DNA of 64,000 nucleotides, from the NCBI RefSeq assembly GCF_016862195.1, contig NZ_BOMM01000022.1, positions 186,001 through 250,000 on the forward strand, written 5' to 3'. The stretch's first letter is position 1, and every line of letters starts with the position of its first letter. The notes under the pieces were generated by a model that did no database searches, was not told the origin of the DNA, and saw only the letters and a program-made list of their open reading frames with translations. Position numbers and translations under genes: made by a program. Below, one piece after another: positions 15,833 through 23,644 of this stretch. Source of the stretch: Paractinoplanes ferrugineus. Its GTDB lineage: Bacteria; Actinomycetota; Actinomycetes; Mycobacteriales; Micromonosporaceae.

Positions 15833-17415
15833 TGATGCGGATCAAGCCGGTGGACGACCGTGGCTCGCTGCCGATGGCGCTGCTGCTCACGCTCGTCGGT
15901 ATGACGCTCAGCGCGACGATGGCCACCATGGTCATCTCGGCGGTGCGGGCGTCCAGCTACGGCATCCGGCGCGGACTGGACCTGCACGCCGCCCAGGCCG
16001 GGCTGGAGGTGGCCCGGGCGCAGGTGCGCGGCGCGGTCAAGCCGGGCACGGTGATGGACGACGACGGTGACTACGCCGGCTTCAACGGCATGCTGCCGTG
16101 CGGTCCGCTCACCGGTTTCGTCGACGCGGCCCAGACCATGCGGTACGCGGTGACGATCGCCTACTACCAGACCGACCCGCAGGACATGAGCGACGCCGAC
16201 CTGACGGCCAAGAAGGTGACCTGCACCGGCCTGCAGGCCCCGGCCAAGGTACCGGCGTTCGCCCTGTTCACCTCGACCGGCAACATCGTCGGGCAGACCC
16301 AGTCGCGGACCCTGACCGGCACCTACATCGTGCACACGTCGAACGCCAACATCTCCGGCGGCCTGATCCACATCTACCGGGCCGCCAACAGCTCGGTGAC
16401 CGACCTGTGTGTCGACGCGGGCTCCGGCAACCCGCCCGCGGGCTACAAGGTGACGATGCAACCGTGCAGCGCGGGCAAGGTGTCGCAGTCGTGGGCGTAC
16501 ACGTCGCTGCTGCAGATCCAGCTGGTGTCGTCGCAGAACCCGGACCACGTCGACGGTCTCTGCCTGGACTCGGCCATCCCGCACGCCGCCAACGGCTACG
16601 TCTACATGGCGTTGTGCAAGACCCCGGCCGGGGCGAACAGTTTCTCGCAGGCGTGGAGCTTCAACGACAGCGCCAACCTGATGGGCAGCAAGCCGGACGG
16701 CTCGGACATCGACTCGTTCTGCTTCAACGTGACCGCGGCCGCCACCCCGGGCGCGCAGATCTACCTGCAGAGCAACTGCAACAAGAGTTACGACAACGTG
16801 CAGACGTTCTCGGCGGACGCGAACGTCGGTGCCGGCGCGGCCTCCTCGGACACCAACCGGGCGCTCGGCCAGCTGATCAACTACGCCCAGTTCGGTCGCT
16901 GCCTCGACGACACCGGCAAGAACATCAACGCGACCAACATGATCGCCTGGCCGTGCAAGCAGAACCCGAACCCGAACAAGGTGTCCTGGAACCAGCGGTA
17001 CATGCCGGAGAAGTCGCTTCCGGCGGGCAAGGGCGGCCAGCCGGACAACAAGATCAAAACCGTGATCAAGACGAGTACGACCCTGGCCGCGCCGTGGTAC
17101 TGCCTGCAGAGTCCGCTCGCGACAAGCGTCGGCAGTTACGTCACCACCAAGCTGTGCGTGGACGGCCAGGCCAACCAGCAGTGGACCATCTACGGCCGGA
17201 CCGACCAGTACGCGACCAGCTACATATATGTCGACAGCGCCGGCTACTGCCTGCAGCCGCGTGCCCCGAACGCGTCGCCGCCCGACCTCTATCAGACCGT
17301 CAACAGCATCAGCAAGATCTACGTGGCCAAGTGCGACGGCAACACGCTGCAGAAGTGGAACGCGAACAAGAACGTGATCGACGCGCTCGCGCTCAAGGAC
17401 CTCAGCGAGAAGTAG
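15832..17415 (+). CDS. PilX/GspK-like protein with two ricin-type lectin domains
   Basis: This 527-residue protein has a prepilin-like N-terminus, DRGSLPMALLLTLVGMTLSA. It has a glycine cleavage site but lacks Glu at +5, a feature of tip-capping GspK/PilX subunits. From residue 190 to the end there are six CxD...C...QxW-type repeats (Cys193, QSW 219-221, QAW, QTF, NQRY, QQW, QKW from 507). That is enough for two ricin-B beta-trefoils that bind sugars. ATG 15832 is favoured over GTG 15829 because AGGAAGG then lies seven bases away. Its start overlaps the previous stop codon. The gene ends 14 bases inside the convergent GGDEF gene. The sugar ligand is unknown. Confidence 0.85.
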   Translation: MMRIKPVDDRGSLPMALLLTLVGMTLSATMATMVISAVRASSYGIRRGLDLHAAQAGLEVARAQVRGAVKPGTVMDDDGDYAGFNGMLPCGPLTGFVDAAQTMRYAVTIAYYQTDPQDMSDADLTAKKVTCTGLQAPAKVPAFALFTSTGNIVGQTQSRTLTGTYIVHTSNANISGGLIHIYRAANSSVTDLCVDAGSGNPPAGYKVTMQPCSAGKVSQSWAYTSLLQIQLVSSQNPDHVDGLCLDSAIPHAANGYVYMALCKTPAGANSFSQAWSFNDSANLMGSKPDGSDIDSFCFNVTAAATPGAQIYLQSNCNKSYDNVQTFSADANVGAGAASSDTNRALGQLINYAQFGRCLDDTGKNINATNMIAWPCKQNPNPNKVSWNQRYMPEKSLPAGKGGQPDNKIKTVIKTSTTLAAPWYCLQSPLATSVGSYVTTKLCVDGQANQQWTIYGRTDQYATSYIYVDSAGYCLQPRAPNASPPDLYQTVNSISKIYVAKCDGNTLQKWNANKNVIDALALKDLSEK

Positions 17416-19210
17416 TGCGCTTGCCCGCCGACTTGGCCCTGTACATCGCCGCGTCGGCCTCGCGCAACAGGTGGTCCGGGTCGGACTCGCCGTCCCCGGA
17501 CAGGGCCACGCCGAGGCTGCAGCCGACGTCGACGCGCCGGCCGTCGATGAAATAGGGAGCGCTGACCGCCGACGCGATGGAGGCGCACACCGCCTTGTGC
17601 GCCTCCGAGGCGGGCAGCCTGTCGAGCAGCACCACGAACTCGTCGCCGCCGAGCCGGGCCACCGTGTCGGACACCCGCAGCAGCTCGGTGAGCCGGCGCG
17701 CGACCTCGATGAGCAACTGGTCGCCGGCCGCATGCCCGAGCGTGTCGTTGACCGCCTTGAAACCGTCCAGGTCGAGCAGCAGGATCGCGTAGCGGTAATC
17801 GGCGTTGCGGGCGGCCCGCTTGCCGGCCTGCGCCATCCGGTCCTCGAGCAGCACCCGGTTGGGCAGCCCGGTCAGGTGGTCGTGCAGGGCGGCGTTGCGC
17901 AGGCTCTCCTCCTTGTCGCGGAGGGCGGCCATGGTCACCTCGTAGTCGAGGGCGGCGGCCAGCAACGCCCCCGAGTGGTTCATCATCTCGCGGCCGGGCG
18001 GGGTGGTCGACTGGATCGGCCCGACCGCGGCCAGCACGCCCCAGTCGGCTTCGCGGCTGCGCACCGGCGCCAGGAACACCACCTCACCGGCTGTCCCGTC
18101 GGCGATGTCGAACAGTTCCGGCGGCGGGAAGCACTCGGCGTCGACGACCTGGCCGATCGGGCAGCCGGACCGGAACTCGCCGACCACGTGCAGGCGGTCG
18201 TGGGTCTCCTGGGTCCACAGGCCGAGGCAGCCGGCGACGGCCGGGGTCAGCCCGAGCCAGCCGAGCGCGCGGGGGTCGCTGTCATGCGTGCCGAGCAGCT
18301 CGATGCCCAGTTCGTACTGGATGTTGAGGGTGCTCTGCAGGTATTGCACCTGGGCGAACAGGTTGCGGGCCTGGGGTTCGGAGACGGGCAGGCCGTGTCC
18401 CCGGCAGCCGCAGGAGTCGCGCTTGACGAAGAAGGTCCGGACGTGCCGGACCCGGGCCTCGGCGTCGTCGCACAGGAGTTGGTAGACCACCGAGCCGACC
18501 TCGTCCAGCGGCTGCCGCACGGTCGACAGGCTCGGCCGCAGGTAGGCCGCGTCGGCGATGTCGTCGAAGCCGACCACGGCGAGGGCGGTGTCGGGGCCGA
18601 GCCGGTCGATCAGCCCGATCGCGTTGCGGTCGGTGCCGAGCACGATGGCGGTCGCCGGCATCCCGTCCTTGAGCAGCTTCTCCGCGACCACCTCGCCGCC
18701 GCTCTCGTGGTTGTCCTCGGAGTCGTAGAGCAGTGCCGGGTCCAGACCGTGCGCCAGCATCTCCGCCCGGTAACCCTCGTACCTCTCCCGGATGTCGAAG
18801 TGGGCGAGGTAGCCCGCGAACGCGATCTCGGCATGGCCGTGCGAGATGAGGTGGGCGACGGCTTCGCGGACGCCGCTGCGGTTGTCGGCGAGCACCGACG
18901 AGCAGCCGGCGCCGGTGGCGTCCTGGGCGACGAAGACGACCCGCAGCCCGGCCTCGCGGGCCTGGACGGCATAGGCGGTGTCGACCGCGCCCGGCAGCAC
19001 GACCAGCCCGGCCAGGTGCTGCCAGGCGATCGGGTGCCGGAAGTCGGGCACGCCGGCCCGGTCGGCGCTGTGCGCACCGGGGTCGAGCGTCTGGATCGCC
19101 ATGATCCGGTCGCCGCCGCGGGCCGCCGCCGCGTGCACACCCTCGATGATCGCCCCGTAGTAGTCGCCCCCCACGAAGGGCGACAGGATCCCGAAGGTGC
19201 GACCGCTCAC
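17402..19210 (-). CDS. diguanylate cyclase with LacI-like ligand-binding sensor
   Basis: This 602-residue soluble protein has a periplasmic-binding/LacI-type sensor in about residues 3-280 (ILSPFVGGDYYGAIIEGV, VVGFDDIADAAYLRPSLSTVRQP) without a DNA-binding headpiece or signal peptide. A cysteine-rich CGCRGHG link and a GAF-like region follow. The C-terminal GGDEF domain has an intact GGDEF at 521-525. RVSD at 512-515 forms the RxxD inhibitory site, so it should make cyclic di-GMP with product inhibition. No EAL domain is present. GTG 19210 is chosen because earlier starts would overlap the divergent gene at 19279. It may set c-di-GMP levels in response to a sugar or other small ligand. Confidence 0.88.
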   Translation of the reverse strand: MSGRTFGILSPFVGGDYYGAIIEGVHAAAARGGDRIMAIQTLDPGAHSADRAGVPDFRHPIAWQHLAGLVVLPGAVDTAYAVQAREAGLRVVFVAQDATGAGCSSVLADNRSGVREAVAHLISHGHAEIAFAGYLAHFDIRERYEGYRAEMLAHGLDPALLYDSEDNHESGGEVVAEKLLKDGMPATAIVLGTDRNAIGLIDRLGPDTALAVVGFDDIADAAYLRPSLSTVRQPLDEVGSVVYQLLCDDAEARVRHVRTFFVKRDSCGCRGHGLPVSEPQARNLFAQVQYLQSTLNIQYELGIELLGTHDSDPRALGWLGLTPAVAGCLGLWTQETHDRLHVVGEFRSGCPIGQVVDAECFPPPELFDIADGTAGEVVFLAPVRSREADWGVLAAVGPIQSTTPPGREMMNHSGALLAAALDYEVTMAALRDKEESLRNAALHDHLTGLPNRVLLEDRMAQAGKRAARNADYRYAILLLDLDGFKAVNDTLGHAAGDQLLIEVARRLTELLRVSDTVARLGGDEFVVLLDRLPASEAHKAVCASIASAVSAPYFIDGRRVDVGCSLGVALSGDGESDPDHLLREADAAMYRAKSAGKRTTSR

Positions 19211-19278
19211 CCCGCCATGATCTCTCGAATCACCGGTGTCGTGGGTCACATCCCAGTCGTCGGGCAGAATGTCTGACC

Positions 19279-19887
19279 GTGACACGAGCATCGGGAGACG
19301 CGCAGCCGCCGGAGTCGACGGTTTCACTCGACTACTTCACCGGGCTGTACCTCGCCAAACAGGATCCCTGGGATCTCGCCACCAAGTGGCATGACCAGCG
19401 CAAATACGCGGTCACGGTGGCCAGCCTGCCGCGCGAGCGCTACCGCCGCTGCTACGAGCCGGGCGCCTCGGTGGGCCTGCTGACCCGGTTGCTGGCACAC
19501 CGGTGCGACGAGGTGCTCGCGGTCGACAGTGTGCCCGAAGCGGTGGAGACAGCTGCCCGAAATGTCAGCGATCTGGCGAACGTCCGGGTCGAGGTGGCGA
19601 ACCTGCCCGCCGAGATGCCGGCCGGCACGTTCGACCTGATCGTCGTGGGCGACCTGTTCTACTACCTGTCGGCGGCGGACTTCGACGAGCTGGTGGCGGG
19701 CCTCGTGGACCGGCTCGAGCCGGGCGGCGACCTGGTGTCGGTGCACTTCCGCGACCGGCAGAACCCCGGTAACTACGACGGTTTCAACGTGCACGACCAG
19801 CTGCGGGACCGACTCGGCGAGCACGTGGTGCATCACGAGGACGAATGGTTCGTGCTCGACGTCTTCCGGGCGAACGACGACCGGTAG
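19279..19887 (+). CDS. NodS-like SAM-dependent methyltransferase
   Basis: This 202-residue class I methyltransferase starts at GTG 19279. The N-terminal pattern (DPWDL, KYAVTVASLPRERY, EPGASVGLLTRLLA) is that of the NodS family, named for N-methylation of nodulation factor precursors; actinobacterial members usually have unknown substrates. EPGASVG replaces the usual DxGxGxG SAM loop, and VVGDLFYYL is the post-core motif. It is divergent from the GGDEF gene, with a short shared promoter region. Its 3' end overlaps the convergent GlxA-type regulator by 55 bases, which constrains both C-termini. Confidence 0.85.
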   Translation: MTRASGDAQPPESTVSLDYFTGLYLAKQDPWDLATKWHDQRKYAVTVASLPRERYRRCYEPGASVGLLTRLLAHRCDEVLAVDSVPEAVETAARNVSDLANVRVEVANLPAEMPAGTFDLIVVGDLFYYLSAADFDELVAGLVDRLEPGGDLVSVHFRDRQNPGNYDGFNVHDQLRDRLGEHVVHHEDEWFVLDVFRANDDR

Positions 19888-20798
19888 CGGTGCGGGCTGG
19901 TCCCGACGATCCGCTTGAACCGGTCACGGAAGGCGGTCGGCGACCCGAAACCGACCGTCCCGCCGATCCGGTCCACCGACTGCGCCGTCGTCTCGAGCAG
20001 GAACTGGGCGCGGCGGACGCGCGCCCGGTGCAGCCACTGCAGGGGAGTGGTGCCGGTGTGTTCGCGGAACCGCCGGTTGAGCGTGCGGGTGCTGATCCGG
20101 GCGTGGGCGGCGATCTCGTCGAGCGTCAGGTCGCGGCCGGCGTTGTCGTCCAGCCAGCGCAGCAGCGGCTCCATGGTCGAGCCGCGCGGCACCGGCGGCT
20201 GTGCCGGCACGATGAACTGGGCCTGGCCGCCCTCGCGCTCGAGCGGCATGACCGACAGCCGCGCGGCGTCGGCGGCCACCGCCGACCCGAGATCCCGCCG
20301 GATCAGGTGCAGGCAGAGGTCGAGGCCCGCCGCCGCGCCGGCCGACGTGAGGATCTGCCCGTCGTCCACGTAGAGCACGCCGGGATCGAGCTCCACCCGC
20401 GGGAACATCTCCGCGAACAAGGCCGCCCCGGCCCAGTGCGTGGTCGCTCGCCGGCCGTCCAGCAGACCGGTCGCGGCGAGGACGAACGCGCCGGCGCAGA
20501 TGGTGGCGAGCCGGGTGCCGCGAGCGGCGGCGGCCCGCAACGCCTCGATCACTTCCTGCGGTACGACCGGAGCCGTGCACCCCGGTACCATGATCGTGTC
20601 CGCCTCGGCGAGCCGGGACAGGCCGTGCTCCACCTGGATGGTGAACAGCCCGGCGTGGATCGACGGCGACGGTGCACACACCCGTACGTCATAGGGCGCT
20701 GAACCGTCGCCCAGCCGGACCCGGCTGAAGACCTCGATCGGCGTAGCCAGATCGAACGGGATGACCCCGTCGAGCGCGAGCACGACGACACGATGCAT
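19833..20798 (-). CDS. GlxA-type AraC-family transcriptional regulator
   Basis: This 321-residue regulator has an N-terminal DJ-1/PfpI (class I glutamine amidotransferase-like) domain in residues 1-190, with CAGAFVLAATGLLDGRRATTHW carrying the elbow cysteine. The C-terminal AraC-type double helix-turn-helix covers about 210-310 (LDEIAAHARISTRTLNRRF, VGFGSPTAFRDRFK). Such proteins usually activate catabolic or stress genes. Nearby targets are not obvious; the divergent small membrane genes at 20885 are candidates. A TAGGGT hexamer ends six bases before the ATG, suggesting a leaderless message. Confidence 0.92.
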   Translation of the reverse strand: MHRVVVLALDGVIPFDLATPIEVFSRVRLGDGSAPYDVRVCAPSPSIHAGLFTIQVEHGLSRLAEADTIMVPGCTAPVVPQEVIEALRAAAARGTRLATICAGAFVLAATGLLDGRRATTHWAGAALFAEMFPRVELDPGVLYVDDGQILTSAGAAAGLDLCLHLIRRDLGSAVAADAARLSVMPLEREGGQAQFIVPAQPPVPRGSTMEPLLRWLDDNAGRDLTLDEIAAHARISTRTLNRRFREHTGTTPLQWLHRARVRRAQFLLETTAQSVDRIGGTVGFGSPTAFRDRFKRIVGTSPHRYRSSFARKTSSTNHSSS

Positions 20799-20804
20799 CC
20801 GTCC

Positions 20805-20810
20805 ACCCTA
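20805..20810 (-). promoter_or_regulatory. -10 hexamer TAGGGT for GlxA-type regulator
   Basis: On the minus strand TAGGGT ends six bases (GGACGG) before the ATG at 20798, consistent with a leaderless transcript. Confidence 0.4.
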
Positions 20811-20870
20811 GTGGCGAGAATCCGTTGACCTGTGTCATTCCGGCCACTGTCGGGTCGCGGAGAAGGCTCA

Positions 20871-20876
20871 TACGGT
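20871..20876 (+). promoter_or_regulatory. -10 hexamer TACGGT
   Basis: TACGGT ends eight bases before the GTG at 20885. A TTGACC at 20825-20830 is too far upstream to pair with it as a standard promoter. The message would be leaderless or nearly so. Confidence 0.35.
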
Positions 20877-20884
20877 CGTTGATC

Positions 20885-21304
20885 GTGACAAAAGTCCTGC
20901 TCTCCCTCCATGTGCTGGCCGCGATCCTGGCCATCGGCCCGGTCGCCGTGGCGGCCAGCATGTTCCCGGCCGCGCTGCGCCGCGCCGACCTCGATCAGAT
21001 GCGCACCCTGCACCGCATCTGCCGGGTCTACGCCGCGCTGGGCCTGGCCGTTCCGGTGTTCGGCCTGGCCACCGCCAGTTCGCTGGGCGTGCTCACCGAC
21101 GTCTGGCTGATCGTCTCGACAGCGCTGACCGTCGTCGCCGCCGGGCTGCTGGGTCTGGCCGTCCTCCCGGCGCAGAAGCGGGCCCTGGGCGGCGAGCCCG
21201 CCGAACCGGCCCGCCTCGGCCTGCTCGCCGGCGTCTTCAACCTGCTCTGGGCGATCGTCGTGGTCCTGATGATCGTCCGGCCCGGCTCGACGACGGGAGC
21301 CTGA
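20885..21304 (+). CDS. DUF2269-like small membrane protein
   Basis: This 139-residue protein has four predicted membrane helices, near residues 3-25, 45-68, 70-92 and 108-130. The N-terminus VLLSLHVLAAILAIGPVAVAASMFP resembles the DUF2269 family. The start is uncertain: GTG 20885 is preferred because TACGGT lies at leaderless distance, but a TTG six bases upstream and a longer frame also exist. It is followed after two bases by another small membrane gene, and the two probably form a unit. Function is unknown. Confidence 0.7.
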   Translation: MTKVLLSLHVLAAILAIGPVAVAASMFPAALRRADLDQMRTLHRICRVYAALGLAVPVFGLATASSLGVLTDVWLIVSTALTVVAAGLLGLAVLPAQKRALGGEPAEPARLGLLAGVFNLLWAIVVVLMIVRPGSTTGA

Positions 21305-21306
21305 CC

Positions 21307-21573
21307 GTGCGCCTGCTGAGAATCGCCGCCCGGGTCGAGCTCGTCTCGCTGATCCTGCTGCTCGCCAACCTCGCCACCGTGCACCTGCCGGCGGTCGCCA
21401 CCCTGCTCGGCCCGGTGCACGGCTGCGCCTACCTCCTGGTGATCGGCTCGGCGTTCGCCGCCACTCGCGGTCGCAAGCCCCGGTTGCTCGCCGTGGTCCC
21501 CGGCGTCGGCGGCCTGCTGGCGCTGCGCGGTGTCGCGGCAGCCGGCGCGACGGAACCGCTTCACGAGCTCTGA
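21307..21573 (+). CDS. DUF3817-like small membrane protein
   Basis: This 88-residue protein starts at GTG 21307, two bases after the previous stop. RLLRIAARVELVSLILLLANLATVH and LLGPVHGCAYLL are typical of the DUF3817 family of short proteins with two or three membrane helices, found widely in actinobacteria. The C-terminus overlaps the convergent TetR-family gene by 13 bases. Function is unknown. Confidence 0.78.
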   Translation: MRLLRIAARVELVSLILLLANLATVHLPAVATLLGPVHGCAYLLVIGSAFAATRGRKPRLLAVVPGVGGLLALRGVAAAGATEPLHEL

Positions 21574-22289
21574 GGCGGGCTCATCGCGCCGGCGAGCAGT
21601 TCCGTCGCGGCGACGAGTCCGGCCCGGGGCGCGTCCCGCCACTGCGGGGTGATCGGCGCCAGGCCGGCCGTCCGCGGATAGCGCTCACTCAGGTCGGGGA
21701 TCAGTTCGCGGGTCGCCGCGGCCCGGTCCAGCCAGGCGGCCGCGCCGTCGCGGTCGAGGCGGGCGTAACCGGCCGCGGTCTCGGCGCAGGCCCGGACCGT
21801 GGCGTAGAGCATGGTGACGGCCGGCGTCCGCCGCGCGGGCGGGACCGCCCATCGGTCGAGGATGCCGAGAAGGCGTTCCATCCAGTCCCGCTCGTTCGGG
21901 CCCGGACCGGACCGGGCCCACGACAGCTCGGTCAGCCAGGGGTGGGCCAGGTGCAGCCGGAAGAACGCGAGGGCCCACGCGACCAGGTCGTCGGCCGCGC
22001 TCGTGGCCGGGTCGGGCCAGCTCGGCAGGGGGCTGACGTGATCCTGCAGGAGCGCCAGGAACTGCTCCTTGGTGCCGACATAGGGATAGAGCGCCATGGC
22101 CGTCTTGTCGAACCGGGCGGCGACCGCGCGGGTGGAGACGGCGGCCAGACCCGCCGCGTCGGCGAGACCGGCGGCGACGTCGAGGATCTCGTCGAGATCG
22201 AGCTGCTGGCGGGGCCCGCGCCGCGGGGCGGGCACGGTGGTGCCCCGATGACGCCACAGGCGGCGTACGTGTTCGGATGCGTCAGCCAT
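21561..22289 (-). CDS. TetR-family transcriptional regulator
   Basis: This 242-residue regulator has an N-terminal helix-turn-helix, LAAVSTRAVAARFDKTAMALYPYVGTK, near residues 47-73, preceded by a basic arm. The C-terminal domain resembles the TetR_C ligand domains that have a conserved LAHPWLTEL-like segment. It is divergent from an alpha/beta hydrolase, with only 26 bases between start codons. A palindrome there (22297-22310) covers both candidate -10 regions, so it most likely represses both itself and the hydrolase until an unknown ligand binds. Confidence 0.9.
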   Translation of the reverse strand: MADASEHVRRLWRHRGTTVPAPRRGPRQQLDLDEILDVAAGLADAAGLAAVSTRAVAARFDKTAMALYPYVGTKEQFLALLQDHVSPLPSWPDPATSAADDLVAWALAFFRLHLAHPWLTELSWARSGPGPNERDWMERLLGILDRWAVPPARRTPAVTMLYATVRACAETAAGYARLDRDGAAAWLDRAAATRELIPDLSERYPRTAGLAPITPQWRDAPRAGLVAATELLAGAMSPPQSS

Positions 22290-22296
22290 AGTCCTT

Positions 22297-22310
22297 ACAC
22301 CGTATAGTGT
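22297..22310. promoter_or_regulatory. probable TetR operator with overlapping divergent -10 boxes
   Basis: ACACCGTATAGTGT is an imperfect palindrome with perfect ACAC/GTGT arms. The plus-strand TATAGT (22303-22308) ends seven bases before the hydrolase ATG at 22316. On the minus strand TACGGT (22304-22299) ends nine bases before the regulator ATG at 22289. One bound dimer would block both promoters. Confidence 0.6.
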
Positions 22311-22315
22311 TTTGC

Positions 22316-23155
22316 ATGCCTACCGCGCGAACGCACGACGACAAGCCGATCGAAGTGACAGTGCTCGGCACCGGACCCGACGTGCTGCTTCCGACCAGCA
22401 TCCGGGTGGTCGAGGGCCCGGCCGCCGACGAGATCCGGGCCTGGGGTGCCGACCCGGCCCTGGGCCACCGCCTGGCGACCGGCCTGGCCGAGGCGGGTTT
22501 CCGGGTGATCGCCGCCGATTACGAGGGCCACCTCGCCGCCCACCCGAAGCCCGGCACCCTGACCGCCGAGACGCTGTGCGCCGACCTGCTGGCGATCGCG
22601 GATGCCGGCTCGGCCGAGACCTTCGCCTATTACGGATATTCCTGGTTCGGGCTCGCCGGGTTGCAGCTGGCCACCCGCACCGACCGGCTGACCGCGCTCG
22701 CGATGGGCGGCTTCCCGCCCCTGGGCGGCCCCTATCGGCCGATGCTGCGGGTCACCCGGGCCACCTACGAGCTGGCCGTCGAGCCGCCGGCGCGGCGCGG
22801 CGACCCGGTCCCCGGCGACTGGGACAGCGCCGACCTGACGCTGAGCCCCGACCAGACCCGGCAATACCTGTCGCTCTACGAGTCCCTCGAGCACTTCGAC
22901 GACACCGCCGTGACGCTGCCGCCCTTCCCGAGGCTGGCCTTCGCCGGCGAGAAGGACACCATCGTCTACGGCCCGAAGTGGGGCGACGCCGTCATCGACA
23001 TGGCCGGTCCGCTGATCGCCGGCCGGGCCGAACTGGAGGCCCGCGGCTGGCGGGTGGAGGTGATCCCCGGCGCCGACCACATGTCCGCCATGCGGGCCGA
23101 GGTGGTGCTGCCGCTGCTGACCGGTTGGCTCTCGGCAGCCGACCGGCCGAAGTAG
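22316..23155 (+). CDS. alpha/beta-hydrolase fold protein
   Basis: This 279-residue protein is probably the target of the adjacent TetR regulator. VIAADYEGHLAAHP marks the strand 3-4 region. The nucleophile elbow reads YYGYSWFGLAG, so the serine is present but the second glycine of GxSxG is replaced by Phe. Late acidic and histidine residues (FAGEKDTIVYG, IPGADHMSAM) complete a plausible Ser-Asp-His triad. Substrate is unknown; esters or lactones are typical for this fold. ATG 22316 fits a leaderless message; a GTG at 22307 is less likely because it lies within the -10 hexamer. Confidence 0.8.
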   Translation: MPTARTHDDKPIEVTVLGTGPDVLLPTSIRVVEGPAADEIRAWGADPALGHRLATGLAEAGFRVIAADYEGHLAAHPKPGTLTAETLCADLLAIADAGSAETFAYYGYSWFGLAGLQLATRTDRLTALAMGGFPPLGGPYRPMLRVTRATYELAVEPPARRGDPVPGDWDSADLTLSPDQTRQYLSLYESLEHFDDTAVTLPPFPRLAFAGEKDTIVYGPKWGDAVIDMAGPLIAGRAELEARGWRVEVIPGADHMSAMRAEVVLPLLTGWLSAADRPK

Positions 23156-23179
23156 GCCGGTGCGCCCCGGCCCGGCTCG

Positions 23180-23590
23180 TCAGTGCTCCGGGGCGTGCAC
23201 CCGGCCGCCCAGTTGCTGAGCCACCTCGAGATCGTTGCCCTCGAGCCAGGTCTCGGCCACCTTGCCGCCGGCCAGCCGGAAGATGATGATGCCGGTCTCC
23301 TCGACGTCCTGGCCATGGCCGGGCAAATCGAGGTAGCCGCCCCGATAGGTCGACCGCACCGAGTAACGCACCACCACCCGGTCACCGCAGTCGATCACGT
23401 CCTCGAGGGTGGGTCGCTGTTCGGCGAACGCGCGCGGGTACCAATGCAGCCAGTCGAGGAAGGTGTCCCGATCGCCGGTCCCGCCCGGTCCGTGGCACAT
23501 GAAATCGTCAGTTGCTATCTCCCGGAAAAGGCCCACATCTCCCATCCGGCACATCTCAAACCATGCCCGCGCGATCTCCCCCGAATGCAT
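23180..23590 (-). CDS. SnoaL/NTF2-like protein
   Basis: This 136-residue protein has the cone-shaped NTF2-like fold pattern: IARAWFEMCRMGDVGLFREIATDDFMCHGPGG at the start, VIDCGDRVVVRYSVRSTY in the middle and GKVAETWLEGN at the end, as in SnoaL-type polyketide cyclases and related ester-binding proteins. No catalytic assignment is possible. The ATG at 23590 is chosen; a longer frame to 23632 has an unlikely basic extension. It is convergent with the hydrolase, separated by 24 bases. Confidence 0.75.
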   Translation of the reverse strand: MHSGEIARAWFEMCRMGDVGLFREIATDDFMCHGPGGTGDRDTFLDWLHWYPRAFAEQRPTLEDVIDCGDRVVVRYSVRSTYRGGYLDLPGHGQDVEETGIIIFRLAGGKVAETWLEGNDLEVAQQLGGRVHAPEH

Positions 23591-23644
23591 GCATGAAGTT
23601 CTATTCCTAACCGGAGCCGCACGCAACCGCACGGGTGCGCGGAG

